Assembly: GCA_015832175.1 (NCBI GenBank)
Contig: WJXW01000019.1
Location: forward strand, 248,001 to 312,000
Direction: 5' to 3'
Length of the DNA stretch: 64,000 nucleotides
DNA from: Paraphaeosphaeria minitans
Lineage: Eukaryota > Ascomycota > Dothideomycetes > Pleosporales > Didymosphaeriaceae
The notes beneath the pieces were generated by a model. That model saw only the letters and a list, made by a program, of their open reading frames with translations. It ran no database searches and was not told where the DNA came from. A program made the translations under genes and the position numbers. This document shows positions 1-12,350 of this stretch, piece by piece; the stretch's first letter is position 1, and each line of letters begins with the position of its first letter.

Positions 1-1822
1 CAAGTGTTGCATTCTGGGCGTACTCCATCACACTTGGAGCGATTAACCGATGTTCGGCCACGATTTGTATCCTACGATGTACCTTCGACTTACGCTGCCT
101 GCAGCCCTCGCAGGCTACAGAGGTGATTTTCCCACGAGGAGTGCGCAAGGCGTAGTTTCCCGAGATAGGGCCTGGTTCTGATGCATCGTGCGTTCACATG
201 ATCCACCGAAACCCGTATCTGGCGCGATGGAGGCTTTCATGGTGACAACGGGTGCGAGGTGCTGAATGTGGAGTTGGCGATTTGTCGTGGCTATAGGGCT
301 ATAAGCCCTGTGACTTATCCGCGCAGCGCATGCAAGGGTCACAAGTTCATGTCGCACGGGACCACGCGCAGAGCCACTAAAGCGCACTGCAACTCGTCCT
401 TCACAAGCAGCTTGCTGTTACAGACAACAAAAATCTCTTCGGAATGCTCGCAGAGCGCCCTTTCCGTTAATTTGGTCACACATTCTGGATCACCGTGTTT
501 CACTCTTGCGTTCCACTGCGCCAAAGCGAAGTCGCACTGCTGAGGAGACTCACCCCCAGCATATAGGGTGGAAGCCGTCGCAGTGAAACACAGCGTAGGC
601 TATGTCTGGGCGGGTCCCCAGCATAAGATTCACAAGGGACTCAATGGCCTTTTGGTACCATTGAGTGCGGTCAGGCGACGCCTAATGTGTGGGAGGCGCT
701 GGCTCAGGGTGTACAGTGGTCATTAGGGTGTCGACTTTGTCATTGCAGCTATCCATGCCGACTTCATGCAGGACCTTCTGCACATAGCCTCTCGCGCCAA
801 GTTTGATAGTGTGATGTGCGATTACGCCGATTGCGGCGTATTTCCATGCCCTCGTGCGGATGACGTCGATAATACTCAGCGAAGTCCTCTTGACACCCCG
901 CTACAGTACCAGGTTTGGAAAGGGCGGCGGGTTTTCACACCAAAACTTGGAAATTTCAATTTCTTTTGTGAAGAACTTCGCATTCAAACGTTCTCTACTT
1001 CTCCTCTCCTAGAAGACCTTACATACTCTCAACGCGTTCGATCAGCCAAGAACATGAGGCTGTAGAGACGCATACGAATACGATTATCACGAAATTTCTG
1101 GTGTTGCGGCTTGTAGGGCCCATAGATAGTCTCTATCGGATCAGATTATCTATTTCAATATGGTGTAATGATCAGGCGGCTCCTGCCCGTCAATGGTGTT
1201 AATGCCGACGATGCCACCTCACCTGGATCCACACCCCCAGTGAGGGCAGGCAACGGCCTGACTACTTGTTTACGAGAGTCGGGTGCACCTTGGATGAATA
1301 CTCTCCCTCCATCCATGAACCACCTTATTCGATGCACAGATTCATCAGGGCAAGAGAAAGCATCGATATTGTAAACTTTGCATGTTTTGCGTTCCGCTGG
1401 CGATCAAAGCAATGAAAGCAAAAATTTGCCGAACTCAGCGCCAGTCTCAGGAAAGTCGACGATCTGACCTATGAAATCTCGAAAAAGCAGGATATTAGTA
1501 CAGGACTATAATATCACGAAGCACGGCGCAAGGATAATCGAACCCGGCCACATAAACTTGCAAATACACCATTGACTCTCCCATCCCGGGATAACAGCAA
1601 GCCTAACAATTCATGGATATCTCGATACTAAGGGGATGACACCGCTATAGGAAAACAGAAAAACGCCCTAGAAACTAGAACCGAAGGTTGCAATACAAAT
1701 CCGATCGAATAGTTGCAGTAATCGCGCGTGTCACTACACGGCTCGCAAAAATGCCAATGCGTGCATCAACCTGAAGTCGGAACACCCCCAAGTTTCTCTC
1801 GCATGCAATAGCGAATGTGATC
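1..1822. other. Gene-poor stretch, no supported gene
   Basis: I see no domain, no convincing exon chain and no repeat here. Open frames are short and overlap on both strands. The longest, a 99-codon frame at 766-1065 on the plus strand, has no recognisable motif and no splice context. Confidence 0.5.
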
Positions 1823-2431
1823 TCAACCCCTGTTTTTAGGCCCATATCTAATCAAGAGTGCAGCCACTTCCAGCAGTTCTTCTACAGCTTTTTGCTCTGC
1901 AGTTAGTGTTTCTTTGATCTTGGTGAGGCGTGACAAGCTTGCGCTAATGAAACTCGCGCGAAGATCCTCCATTTGGACTTCGAGCGGGGACTGCACATCC
2001 ACGCACACGGCCTCAGAAGGGCTTTTGAAGGGATTTTGTATAGCAGAGATACTCGAATATACCGAGTAAGATGTCGCGCTTGTTTTGCACCTTTCCACAA
2101 AATCCGTCTTGAAGCCATAGGCAAGGGTGGAAGGCGCCCACATGGGTTCTGTGCAATTCGCCATATCCATTGGCTGCTGGGTGGAAAACTGCTGTTGGTA
2201 GAGCGCGGACGTATATTGAAGAGAGCTGCTGGAAGCCAACACTGGATCAAGTGGGAACGGGAGCGGAGACGGATACGATATTAGCTGTGGTGGCGGCCGC
2301 GGCGATACAGTACAGTCCAAGTGCAAGTTGTCCGGCTTGTCGCGCGATTTTATCGTTCTTTTCCTGCTCTGTGGGCTAATAGAACTCAAGGGCGAGAACG
2401 AATGCTTCTCTGTATGCGCGGCGAAATCCAT
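1823..2431 (-). CDS. Hypothetical protein, 202 aa
   Basis: A single open frame of 202 codons, the longest in the first 6 kb. I do not recognise the family. The N-terminal 90 residues are Ser/Pro/Gln-rich and look disordered, with a basic patch (SRKRTIKSRDK) near residue 22 that could be a nuclear localisation signal. The last 55 residues (from about 150) are rich in Leu, Glu, Lys and Ala and could form an amphipathic helix or coiled coil. The product could be a small nuclear protein, but function is not inferable. Its start is the first ATG of the frame. The overlapping frames on both strands look like shadows. Confidence 0.4.
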   Translation of the reverse strand: MDFAAHTEKHSFSPLSSISPQSRKRTIKSRDKPDNLHLDCTVSPRPPPQLISYPSPLPFPLDPVLASSSSLQYTSALYQQQFSTQQPMDMANCTEPMWAPSTLAYGFKTDFVERCKTSATSYSVYSSISAIQNPFKSPSEAVCVDVQSPLEVQMEDLRASFISASLSRLTKIKETLTAEQKAVEELLEVAALLIRYGPKNRG

Positions 2432-4155
2432 GCTCGCCAGGGAAGTGATCCTCGAAGGTAGTTGCAGTGTACATGTTCATGGGTGTCATGCGAAGCGCCA
2501 TCGAAGCCTAGCTGGATGCGCGGAGTGCTTCGAACAATTCAATATCATGCACGTGTAGGCATTTATGTGCACGAGCTTAGTTGCAAACGCCGGGGAACAG
2601 CACGCGCCATAAGCTGATATGCTCGATATTCTCATCTTACAGCTTACAGCATGGCGAACTCTAACGATACCGCAGCAGACCTCTAGCTTATTTAGTAGTG
2701 TCATTGACGACGATGTTCTTATCTGAAGTGCTGACCCAGTGGTGTGGTAGTCGAGATAACCATCATGCTTACACCCTACCGCGTGTCCATCGTTGTTCCG
2801 TTGCTTATCGCCGCAGATGAGCGATGGAACTTCTGTTTGTGTGATATACGCTCATCTATTAGGTACGATCGGTTTAGCTCCCCAGAGTTAAGTTCAAGAC
2901 CATAGGATCCCGAATCATTCCTCTACATAGACGAATCTAGAAGCAGGACCCAGGCGAACAACAGTACCTAGGCAGATAGTGAAGAAAGGTCCTCCTCGGG
3001 CTGGGCTAATACGAGGTGCCATTTCCTGGCACGAAATGGCCAGACGGGGCGATGATGTTGGTAATACTCGACATATGGTGATGATGGCAGATAAGGAGAG
3101 GGATAGCCTCTAGACGTATACATGCTCACGGTACGCCTCTTCGATTCGAAGGTGTCATTTCCTAGTTCTGATTCTGGCACATTAGACCCATGGGTGACGA
3201 TATAGACGCTGGATTGATTCATCTTTGTGCTGATGCCCTTGCCAACCTTATGACACCAGAATATCTCTGCCACGACTTTGTCCAGAATCGGATTCTCGCG
3301 ACGTTTCAAGCAGCTGACGTCAATAAGCTCGAAATGGTCCTCGATCTTTTTTGTGCCTTGAGCGAATCCCTTTCAAGAAGTTGGCCAATTTGGGACACTC
3401 GAAAACGTGATAGAGGAAGATAGCGTGTGAAGGCGTGTCTTGGATGTGTCGATGAAGAAGGAAAGTGCAGATATTTGAAGCTCTGCATCCTGAATTTGTA
3501 TCGTGCGGTCGTGACTTCACGGTGGGAGTTATTCTCAACATTTTTGGAGTCTCCGATTGTCGAACTCGCATTTGCAACCATGGTATTGAGTCTTGGCGCT
3601 CGCGCCCCCGCTCCTCCAGGAGCCAAACCCCCAGGTCTAGCTGGCCCACACGCGTGTGTCTGGTGAACAGCCCGAAAATCCAGCACTTGGCGTCGGTCAC
3701 ACTCCGGCATCACAAGCATGCCCTCTCTGGCCGATGACAATCTCATACTACATCCAAAGCGCCCATGGTATAAACCCGCAGGTCTCATTCATTGGAAAGA
3801 AAAAATGTTACACTAACCCGCTTACTCTCTCTGTTCAATAATGCTACATAGAATTCGAACTGTTGATCGCCCGGATCTTGGCGGAAGCCATCCATCTGAG
3901 ACTGAAAACCCGTTTCGTCGTCGTAGGAGCGATATCATAGGCGTACGCGTCTTCCTAGACCTGCGTAGCATGGAACACCAGGCATTATGCGCTACCATCG
4001 GTACGTATTTCATCAAGGACTCTTCGAGTCTTGCATCTGGTCTCGACCTCTAGGAGACATAAAACTCTGAGCAGCCTCGCACGTTACCCATATCAAAATT
4101 TGCTATCGTAGGCGATGTTCGGCGTTTCCGCACCAGTCCTTTTCAATATTTCCCG
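2432..4155. other. Gene-poor stretch with weak open frames
   Basis: No gene is supported. A plus-strand frame at 3190-3423 has the most protein-like composition (acidic and leucine-rich) but lacks a domain and a splice partner. The minus-strand frames at 2968-3309 and 3306-3788 overlap it and are probably shadows. Confidence 0.4.
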
Positions 4156-4960
4156 TCAGCATTTAGTCGCCGCCACTCGCAATGGTGGTCCAATTCCTTT
4201 TGGAAATGGGGTCATTTTACGGGTCATCTTACCCTCGGCTCGCAGCTTAGACACTCGCCCCTTCTTCTGTCTGGATACGACCTTTTTGTTGGCCACCTTG
4301 GCCTTGTTCCCCGGCCCCTCTTTCCCCTCAATGCGAAAAAGCAGATCCGTTGAAATGGTATTCACTATATGACCGGCTACGCTTCTGACGCTCGTGCGTT
4401 CGCTGCCTTCCCCATCCGAGCGCGCGCTAAGGACATCTTGGGAAGCAACGATCGGATTTAGGACCGACCCACCGAGCCAAACGTATCCGTTCGCACCGAG
4501 GCTTCTTTCATCTTGTAACCAATTTGGGTAGGGCTCGTCCCGAGTCGCGGCGTATCCAGTCCAAGATACGGAAGGCACGGGAGATCTATCTGGCCACCCG
4601 GTCCCTGTTGGAAGGTCTGAAAAAATGGGCTCATCGGCTTGAACAACATGAGCAAAGACCATGGCATGGACGAATACACATACGAGCTGCATTGAGAGGC
4701 GCGCACACTTCCTGAAATGCGATGTCCTGCGCCGGATGTGAAGAAAAACTTTGGTCGGTTTGCTCTGAGCCGGTTCCATGCCATGGAGAGGCGCTCGTAG
4801 CCTCAATTGGGCTGGGGAACATAGAAAAAATGGGCAGGTCAGCCTCCATACCGTGGAGATAATCCTCAATGCACGAGGTGTAGAGCGTGGGGAGCATATA
4901 GTCTGCCGAGGAGGACCCCGGAGCTTCTGCATCCATTTTCTCTCCAATTGCGCATTCCAT
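4156..4960 (-). CDS. Possible two-exon hypothetical protein with basic C terminus
   Basis: An acidic, Ser/Pro-rich first segment starts at the ATG at 4960 (MECAIGEKMDAEAPG). The frame then changes across a GT...AG stretch at roughly 4640-4712, and a second open segment runs to the stop at 4156. That last segment carries a dense Lys/Arg tail (for example KAKVANKKVVSRQKKGR), which could be a nuclear or nucleolar signal. The alternative is two unrelated chance frames. The splice sites were read by eye. I recognise no family and assign no function. Confidence 0.35.
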
Positions 4961-6591
4961 CAGGATGCAGACGAAGCATCGCGATGTAGATGTTGTGTTG
5001 CTCTATATCGGCTTCTATGGCGTTACCAAAGGTAAGCAGGAAACCAGCTGCCGTCTCTGTTCCCTACCCATCCGGGATTTCATGTGTTCTCCATGCTAAC
5101 TAGGCGATTACCGTCAGCAATCATCACGATGACGGCAGCTTGCGCATTCATGGAATGGATCCGCAAGTCAGCCAAGCGCCGAGAAACGCACTCATCGAGT
5201 TTAAAAAACCTCTGCATGCGTATGGCCGATGCGTGCCGCATCACTTCTCATGGCGGGTAGGAAAGCGCTTCTGCGCAGCATCTTGGTGAGGCCTTTCTTG
5301 TGCATTGTTGACGAATACTCACAAATGCAAAGCATGCTACCGCAATCCTCAAAAAGCTATCCAAATCTAAGAAGCATGACGCGATGCCCAACGCAAAGGT
5401 ATCTACAGCTACTGAACCCGGTATGTGTTGTTGTACGGAAGTTAATCGCCGCTGCTATAGCACCTCGACGCTTTGTGTACCCTGTTAAGTGCAGTGCTCC
5501 GTAAACAGCAGACACGAAGGCTGAACGTTGCCCTCGGCGGTGGCCATTCTCGAGACATTCGTTCTCCTTACTACCGAGTTCGAGGTGAGTGCTCTCAAGC
5601 ATGCGAACGGCCGAGACGAAGCTGCTTACAAGTAGGGAGCGCGTGAAAGAATGCAGCTAGAGCACCTGGAGAGCATCCGACCTCGTCGCAGGTCCAAGCT
5701 GTCGCGAGCAGCACCTACACCGTTGCCGCAGCTGCAATGTCGTACTGACACGGCCGAGCTTCAACCAAACTCCCCTTCCAACACCGCGCAGGGTCGACAA
5801 CACGTATCGCCATTGCGCCCTGACCCTTTAGACCCAGATGGCTTCACCGAATCGCAATCAGGAAGGAAGAGCGAAAGTCCACGCAATGGCCGGGGAAGAA
5901 GCAGGCAACGGCTTTTATGGATGCTAAGAACGATGACCGCGATTTCTGCGACGTTAGGATATATAGGTAAACGGACTATGTGATAGCTGCTGCGTTTTTT
6001 TTTTGGCCAATAGACACATATACGCGTCGTCCTGGATGGAATAGCGAGTGGCAGATAAATGATTGGTTCGGACACTCCCACGCACCCGCTTTATATATCC
6101 CTTACATTGGCCAACGACCTTTGCGTATCTATATTGAACTCCGAGTACAACGGCGTCGCCAGCGAGCGCCTACCCAAGATTCCCAGGCTAAGTTCGTCTC
6201 CAAATCACCGATAATCAGCTGGCAGCAGATCGCTTTTGCCGCCGTTCACCATGGAACTTCATGTACTCTATCGTACCTCCATAACAGCAGTACTGGAAAC
6301 CATTTCGAAAAAAGGTCTCTGCTAAAAAACAGTTGTCTTAGGATCCAACTATCCCTGCACAAGCGGGCTTGAAGCTGAATGCTGTCCGTCATGGCTTGCT
6401 GATGGTGACAAGTGCGTCCGTACGGTTGAGTACGTTTCTTTCGCGTAAGCCAAGCAGTCATCACTAATATGCTTACATCCGTCAGATGAAAGCCAAAGCC
6501 GCACGTGCATATCTCGAAGGTGCTACTCCAGCTTTCACCCTGCATCCGTCACAGTCTTTTTCAAGATTGGCTCTTTATTGCGCTACTCGAA
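4961..6591. other. Intergenic region upstream of the MFS transporter
   Basis: No gene is supported. Short overlapping frames occur on both strands without motifs. The promoter of the transporter at 6592 must lie in the right-hand part, but I could not single out a convincing element. Confidence 0.45.
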
Positions 6592-8355
6592 ATGGAAGCG
6601 AAATTGAAACTGTTATTGGCATCTTTGCTTGCCTTCACCTTCTTGATCGCTGTCGATGCTACCAGTATCGCCCTTGCGGTTTCGGTAAGTTGATCTCCAT
6701 GTACTGCAAACGCGCAACCGATGCTCAGCAGTGGACGGCAGGCCATCACCGCAGACCTCGGAGGCAATGCTACGGAGAGCTTCTGGATTGGGGCCGCCTA
6801 TCTGGTTGCCATGTGCATGTCCCAACCGATATTAGCTCGACTCTCTGATGTCTTTGACCGTAGGAGCATCATCTTGGCATCCATTTTAATGCTTGGTGTA
6901 GGCTCGTTGGTCTGCGAGAGCGCCGATACGACAGCCGTGCTGCTGGTGGGTCGTACGGTCCAAGGGTTCGGTGGCGGAGGGCTCACGGTGCTGTCGTATG
7001 CGCTGTATGGGGACCTGGAGCCTCGAAGCGGGCTCCGCTTCTTGACTGCACTCAGCCTGTTCATTGCCGCCGGTACCGTTTGCGGCCCTCTCCTCGGTGC
7101 AGCATTGAGCGAGGGCGATCAATGGGTAAGTCTGTCCCAAATCTTTGAAGTAGCGAGCTAATGGTCACGCCAGCGTTGGATATTCCGCCTGAATAGTCCC
7201 CTGTGCGTGGCGCTTGGGGTACTCGTGTACAACGCAAGCGACACGCCCGGACGGGTCTCCGACACGGCAAGGCTATTGGAGCTGGACTTTGTCGCTGCTG
7301 TATTGTTCGTCGCGTCGATCGTTCCTTTGCTTGTGGGCTTGACTCTCGCTGGTAGCCTCTACGAGTGGACGGACTGGCAGGCGATCGTTCCGATTGCCCT
7401 CGGTGGTGTTTCACTCCTGTTTCTCATCAGCAAGGAGCTCGGCATCTGGTTCCTCCTTGGGAGCAAACGAGTCCCCAAGAGACCATTGCTAGGATTAAAG
7501 CTACTCAGAGGTCTACACGGCGCAACAACATTCATAGGCGCAACGGTCCTTGGAGTGCTCGTAAGTCGTCCCCCAAATTCTACGGTATCTCCGCCTGACC
7601 TAGTCTAGATGTATGCGTTACTCTTCTTCCTCCCGATCTACTACAGAGTCATTAAAGAGCGCTCCGAGATAGCCACCGGCCTGTTTCTCCTTCCGCAGAC
7701 TCTCATGATGGCTCCGTGCGCTGGTATTGTTCTTGTCCTCGTCGAGGTGCTTGGTATGTCGTACCGCTGGACACTCGTGCTTGGGTGCCTCTGTACCACA
7801 TGTGGAATCGGTCTGTTAGCTCTTCTCGGTGTCGACAAAACGGCCGCCGCGGATGTTCTGCTTAACCTTCTATCTGGATTTGGCATCGGCATTCTTTTGC
7901 CAGCGTTGGCGCTCAGCGCAAAGGACAGTCCCCAGAGCGCAGATGCGCTTGAAGCACTCATGTTCCTCGTCTTTATGCGCTATCTGGGGAGCGCCTCGGG
8001 TTTGGTCATCGTCGGGCTGGTGTTCCAACGCGTGCTGCGAAACAACCTTCTCTCGACCAAGTTCAACAGCGTGGCTGTTGAGATGACCAAATACGCGACC
8101 ACCCTCATGTACTCGATCCGCGAGATGCCGAGCTCGCAAGACAAGCAACTGCTGGTCCAAGCGACCCAGAACACGCTACGGACGATATGGCTTGTGTTGT
8201 CCGCGGTGTCCCTTGCCGTGCTTTTGTTGAGCTGCGTCATGGTACTGGTTACCATGAGGCAGAAGCGACAGCCAAAGGTTCCAGCACTCGGTTACAGCAC
8301 AGAGAAAGCCCCACAGCTGAAAGCCCTCGACGTGAAGGGCCTCGACCTTGATTGA
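6592..8355 (+). CDS. MFS multidrug-type transporter, DHA2 (14-TM) family
   Basis: Predicted plasma-membrane H+-coupled exporter of about 536 residues. There are four exons, 6592-6684, 6742-7125, 7174-7560 and 7609-8355, joined by three phase-0 introns of 57, 48 and 48 bp with GTAAGT donors and CAG/TAG acceptors. Exon 1 holds the first TM helix and ends in ALAVS, joined to AITADLGG. Exon 2 has a degenerate MFS motif A (LARLSDVFDRRSI) and a motif-C-like glycine stretch (GTVCGPLLGAAL). Exon 3 opens with the typical RWIFRLN after TM6. Alternating hydrophobic helices continue to about residue 515, followed by a short charged tail. Length and order fit fungal toxin or azole efflux pumps. The substrate cannot be told. 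There is no biosynthetic cluster beside it. The frame is intact throughout. Confidence 0.9.
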
Positions 8356-9720
8356 AATCGCATGGAACACGACGACCATAGCACCAAAGGGAATGCTCTT
8401 CACCCCGGGGAGTTCTGTCGATTAGTAGTCAAACGTACCAGCGGGCTTGGCTCTGATGGGTTGCCATAGGGGCGTGATGCACGCTCCAGATCGTGACGGA
8501 GGGACAGCATCTATAGAACCACTTTGTTTATGTAGAGCACTCAAAACCTGCGTTATTATCATATCGGCGCCAACACAACTAGAATAGGAATTGAATTGTA
8601 TTGGTGTATGGCGGAGAGAAGTTCCCATGTCTCAGCTCGTGATCCTACCAGTCCCATCGACTATATTAACAGTGCTAATGCCCCGTGGTTTGCTATGCAA
8701 AGCCAGAAATCAACGTTCTATTCAAAGAAGCACAGCAGTAAAGGAAGGACAGGATCAGTTTGTTGTTAGACACACCGGACTTACTCACAAAACATGTGAG
8801 CGCGCCAAAACTGGATCCATAACGTCCCCCCCTACGTACGGAAAACCCCCGGTGCAGACACGGAAAAATTACAACAACAATATCTTAACCACCACACAAT
8901 TTTGCAAAGCCAAGCTCGAACATTGAGTTCAACTCGTACGTTAGTCCTAGGTTATCAGCTTACAGCTCTGATTTACGATACCTCGATCATGCCGTCGATC
9001 ATTACTCGTACCGGTCTGCAAAACCGTTGTCTTCTCACCCCTGCTACACCGCGGTAGAGCATGTGTTACTTCTCGTCGGACCCCCTCGGCTGTACTAATA
9101 TCATTCCGGAGACTTTCAAGTATGTTTTGCGCTCTTGAAAGGTTTGTAATGTGCATTATGAAAGTCTCTCCGTATGGGGAAGCATGATAGCTTCTTAGCG
9201 CAAGACACTTAAAAAACTTACTCAGTAATCTATTCTGCTTAGATACTTTACGCTACGATCAACCTAACGTCCATCCCTGTATCACGAGCCACTATATGAC
9301 GCAAGCCGCTATCTATAGCTGTGGGAGGAGAAGGCTCTCGTCAAGTTCGCAGTGCATCAAGACGCCCTCGGCATCGTGCTGAAGAGTAATGTAATCTTCG
9401 CTACGCATTTCAAGGTTGGACGTCATAAGAAGTATTGGACCTTTTCAATTCAGATCTCCTCAACACATGCGACACTCAGCCGTACGATCCTACATAAAAT
9501 GCCTTGACCATCCACATTAGATCTTGACTTGTTCACAAGATCTCGTTGGGCAGATACTGACGGCCATGCTCAACTCACTATACGCCTAGATTGTAAGTAT
9601 ATGAGCTTTATATATTGACGGTGCTTTAAGGGATAATACTTACTGAAAGGATACACTAAAGGATGTGTGAATGTTCTTGCCCAACTTTTTTCACCTATAG
9701 GTGCGGCCCTCCTTGTGAAG
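8356..9720. other. Intergenic region, nothing recognised
   Basis: Only short overlapping frames without motifs occur here. The left part presumably holds the transporter's 3' UTR. No repeat or mobile element was recognised. Confidence 0.45.
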
Positions 9721-10056
9721 TTATTTTACTAAAGCAAATTCATTTGGCATGAATTTCTCCATCGTTCGAGTGAGCACATCATAGGTTGACATTGCGAAAA
9801 GTGGCCCTTGTGGAGTAAGACCTTTAGACTGGAAGCCGTGCTTTGTGAGAAAATCCTCAATGTCAGCTGACAAAGTAACGACCTTGCTAGACATGATATT
9901 GAGACAGTAGTCTTGTGTCTGCACAAACTCCTCGTCGATTTCGTACTGATCGGGTATGCCCTCTTCTTGCATCTTCTTTAGTGCTTGTTTCAGTTCGACA
10001 GAAGGGCTAGCCTTGGAGAAGGAAGTGGATCTAACAATGGATACTATGATCTTCAT
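9721..10056 (-). CDS. Hypothetical protein, 111 aa
   Basis: A compact frame with protein-like composition: charged helices (LKQALKKMQEEG), then mixed hydrophobic/charged segments to the stop. It starts at the only upstream ATG (MKIIVSIVRS). It has no signal peptide of normal form, no cysteines arranged for a secreted protein, and no recognised domain. It lies tail-on behind the next minus-strand gene, about 660 bp away. It may be an independent small gene or the surviving exon of a larger one. Confidence 0.45.
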   Translation of the reverse strand: MKIIVSIVRSTSFSKASPSVELKQALKKMQEEGIPDQYEIDEEFVQTQDYCLNIMSSKVVTLSADIEDFLTKHGFQSKGLTPQGPLFAMSTYDVLTRTMEKFMPNEFALVK

Positions 10057-10719
10057 TATGGTTGTCTGTTACGGATGTGGAATTATCGACTAGTCGCTGA
10101 TCAAAGGAGTATAGATGTGTATGAGTGGATTAGACCATGTGGTTAAGGTTCCAGTTTGAAGGACCCGTGGGACTGCTGCCTAAAGCCTTGACGCTTCGTG
10201 GCTGTACTGACTAAAACTGCAAAGCCGTAAAGTTACGCTGAGCCGATTACGTAGTTGATTTGCTTTAACCGTAATCAGAAATCGCCTCACCGGAAGTACC
10301 GCAGATCATAGTGATTGAGCCTAAGCCTGCTCGCCACCACGCTACCCCGTATATGGTGAGGTAAGTCGTCGAATGCTTAGCCTTTAAGGGAATACCTAAC
10401 AAAGTTATACGATGTGGGTAAGGGTCGTTAATTTGTCAACTGCAATTTAATCAGCGCGTGCTGTCATGCTTCCCCAGGAGCGTAGATGCATTTTGCGCAA
10501 GGATCCAGCCATACGCTTGTAATTTTTGTATGCAAAGTGTGTTTTCTGGAGAGGAAAAACCGCACTACGCGACAGACAGTAGAATTTCAATTATTATACC
10601 ACTTACGTTAGACTGTGAGTATTTGTAGTTGAAGTACCTCGCTTAATTTCCCGCATGGGGGGTTTTTCCTATCTACGGGATAGACGTTACTACATTGCAT
10701 CTATCCGCACTGTACACGC
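10057..10719. other. Intergenic region, nothing recognised
   Basis: An A/T-leaning spacer with no open frame worth reporting and no recognised repeat. Confidence 0.5.
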
Positions 10720-11818
10720 TCACCTGTGTAACATCATGGTTTGCGCCCAATTATTCATAGTGTCAGTCAGATGCGTCACAGAAACACAAAGCTTACCTAC
10801 CATCTCCTGAATCTGCCGAATCCCGTCCGCATCACGTGCCGAGCATCGGTCTCCAGCTCCTCCACCATTTCTCTTTCTCAAGTACCGCTGGTACATTTCT
10901 GGCTGTCTTTTTTTCAGGATTGGAGCAAAGTCCTCATCCTTACCACCAGCTGCAATGAAACCACCCCGACAGGTAGGTATTGGGCCTTCGTACTCGTATT
11001 CCGCAGATTTCCGACTCTCTTTTAACCAGGATAGTTTCTTTTTGTTCTTTAGTGTCACGAAGACTGTGATATGGAATTCAGTCTGATATTTCGACTCGTA
11101 CATGGCCGCGTCATCAACCTCATAGTCATCAGCATTCAACTTGTAGTCGTTTCTCAGCTGTTTCAAAAAATTCCTATCGACCTCTGCATGCAATCCCTTT
11201 CCAAAGTCCTCGTCTTGGAAAGAAGCGCTTCCTCGTGACTCTTTCTGCTGGATCTCAGCCCATGTTATGTATTCGTGCAGCCCATTGCGGTCGCGAATGG
11301 GTACCTCCCATGACACCACGGATGCATCTTTGCCAACCGGCCCTGATGTTTTTCGCTATGATGGCGTAATCGGCGTTCTCATATCTCACCGCAGACCTAC
11401 GACCAGGCGCATCCCTGCCTGACGCAGTCGTCTCAGCTTCTGAATCCCAGTTTCTGCATCCTTTGTGAGGAGCCCTATCTCCACGCGTAGGCTTTATCGA
11501 CCACTGCTGTTTGGCAAATTGACTGGTACCTGCTTGCAGTGACGGAAAGGCCGGACATCGGCCTATTTCGGTTGACTGGTCTTTTTCCAGGACCGATTCC
11601 ATTGATTCTGCGGTGGGTATCTCCATCAGGTTGGTCTCGCCACACCTCGATTCACTGTTGTGACCTTTGTAGCTAAGCAGAAACAGTTTTACGCCGCCCC
11701 AACCCTCATTTGACTCCTTCAGGCTAGGTACGTTGCTCTCTTTCTGCTTGAGCATTTTCCAAAGCTCAAAGTCCCAGAGTGGGACCGACTTGTCATCATG
11801 TTCGTCAGTCGCCGTCAA
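10720..11818 (-). CDS. Hypothetical two-exon protein, about 350 aa
   Basis: The first segment begins at the ATG at 11818 (MTATDEHDDKS) and stays open to about 11390. A second frame runs to the stop at 10720. A GTGAG...ATAG interval at 11356-11389 joins the two in phase, giving GRRSA then RKTSGPVGKDA and on to SVVSWEVPIRDRNGL. At 34 bp this is short for a fungal intron, so an indel in a former single frame is the alternative. The second half is charged and well structured by composition, with aromatic/charged strands (TEFHITVFVTLKNKKKLSW), a glycine-rich spacer and a C-terminal amphipathic helix. I recognise no family. Confidence 0.55.
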
Positions 11819-12350
11819 AATGTCGTTTACGCATGTCTTCGACTCCTGCAGAGCCTCGACGGCTCGATCACAATCCGCTGCCTGGTGAACTCCTACATTA
11901 TTGCCAGTCTGCGGCTAGTCAATATCCATTGGCTCAGGGTCACATTCCCACATGGACGGCTTAGAGGCTGCATCGTCTACTGATCGAGCTAAACTCGGCG
12001 AGAGATCGACGTTCTCTTGATGACACCGGTCAAATCCGGGGCTCAGCATGTTCCAGGTAGGGTTTCGAGGCTTTAGTATTGTAGCGAGCCTGCAGTTGAG
12101 ACTTTCCTTGTTGGCATCAACGCGAACGGACTACCAAATGATCCCTCGTCTTGCTGTTACTTAAGCCTGGCTTGTAGCTTACGCTCATCACTTGCGCTGC
12201 TAGCTAGAGTGTCTCACAAGCATTGTTATTTAGGTACCCTGGTATACTGACGTGCGTATAGTGTCTGGCACCGACAACGACCCGTGCAACAAAGATGAAT
12301 GGTACTGCCCTCAGCACCGACACATTGCATTCTGATAACCCTCTTGCAGC
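11819..12350. other. Intergenic region between divergent genes
   Basis: The spacer between the minus-strand gene and the plus-strand coiled-coil remnant may hold both promoters. No open frame or motif is convincing. Confidence 0.4.
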
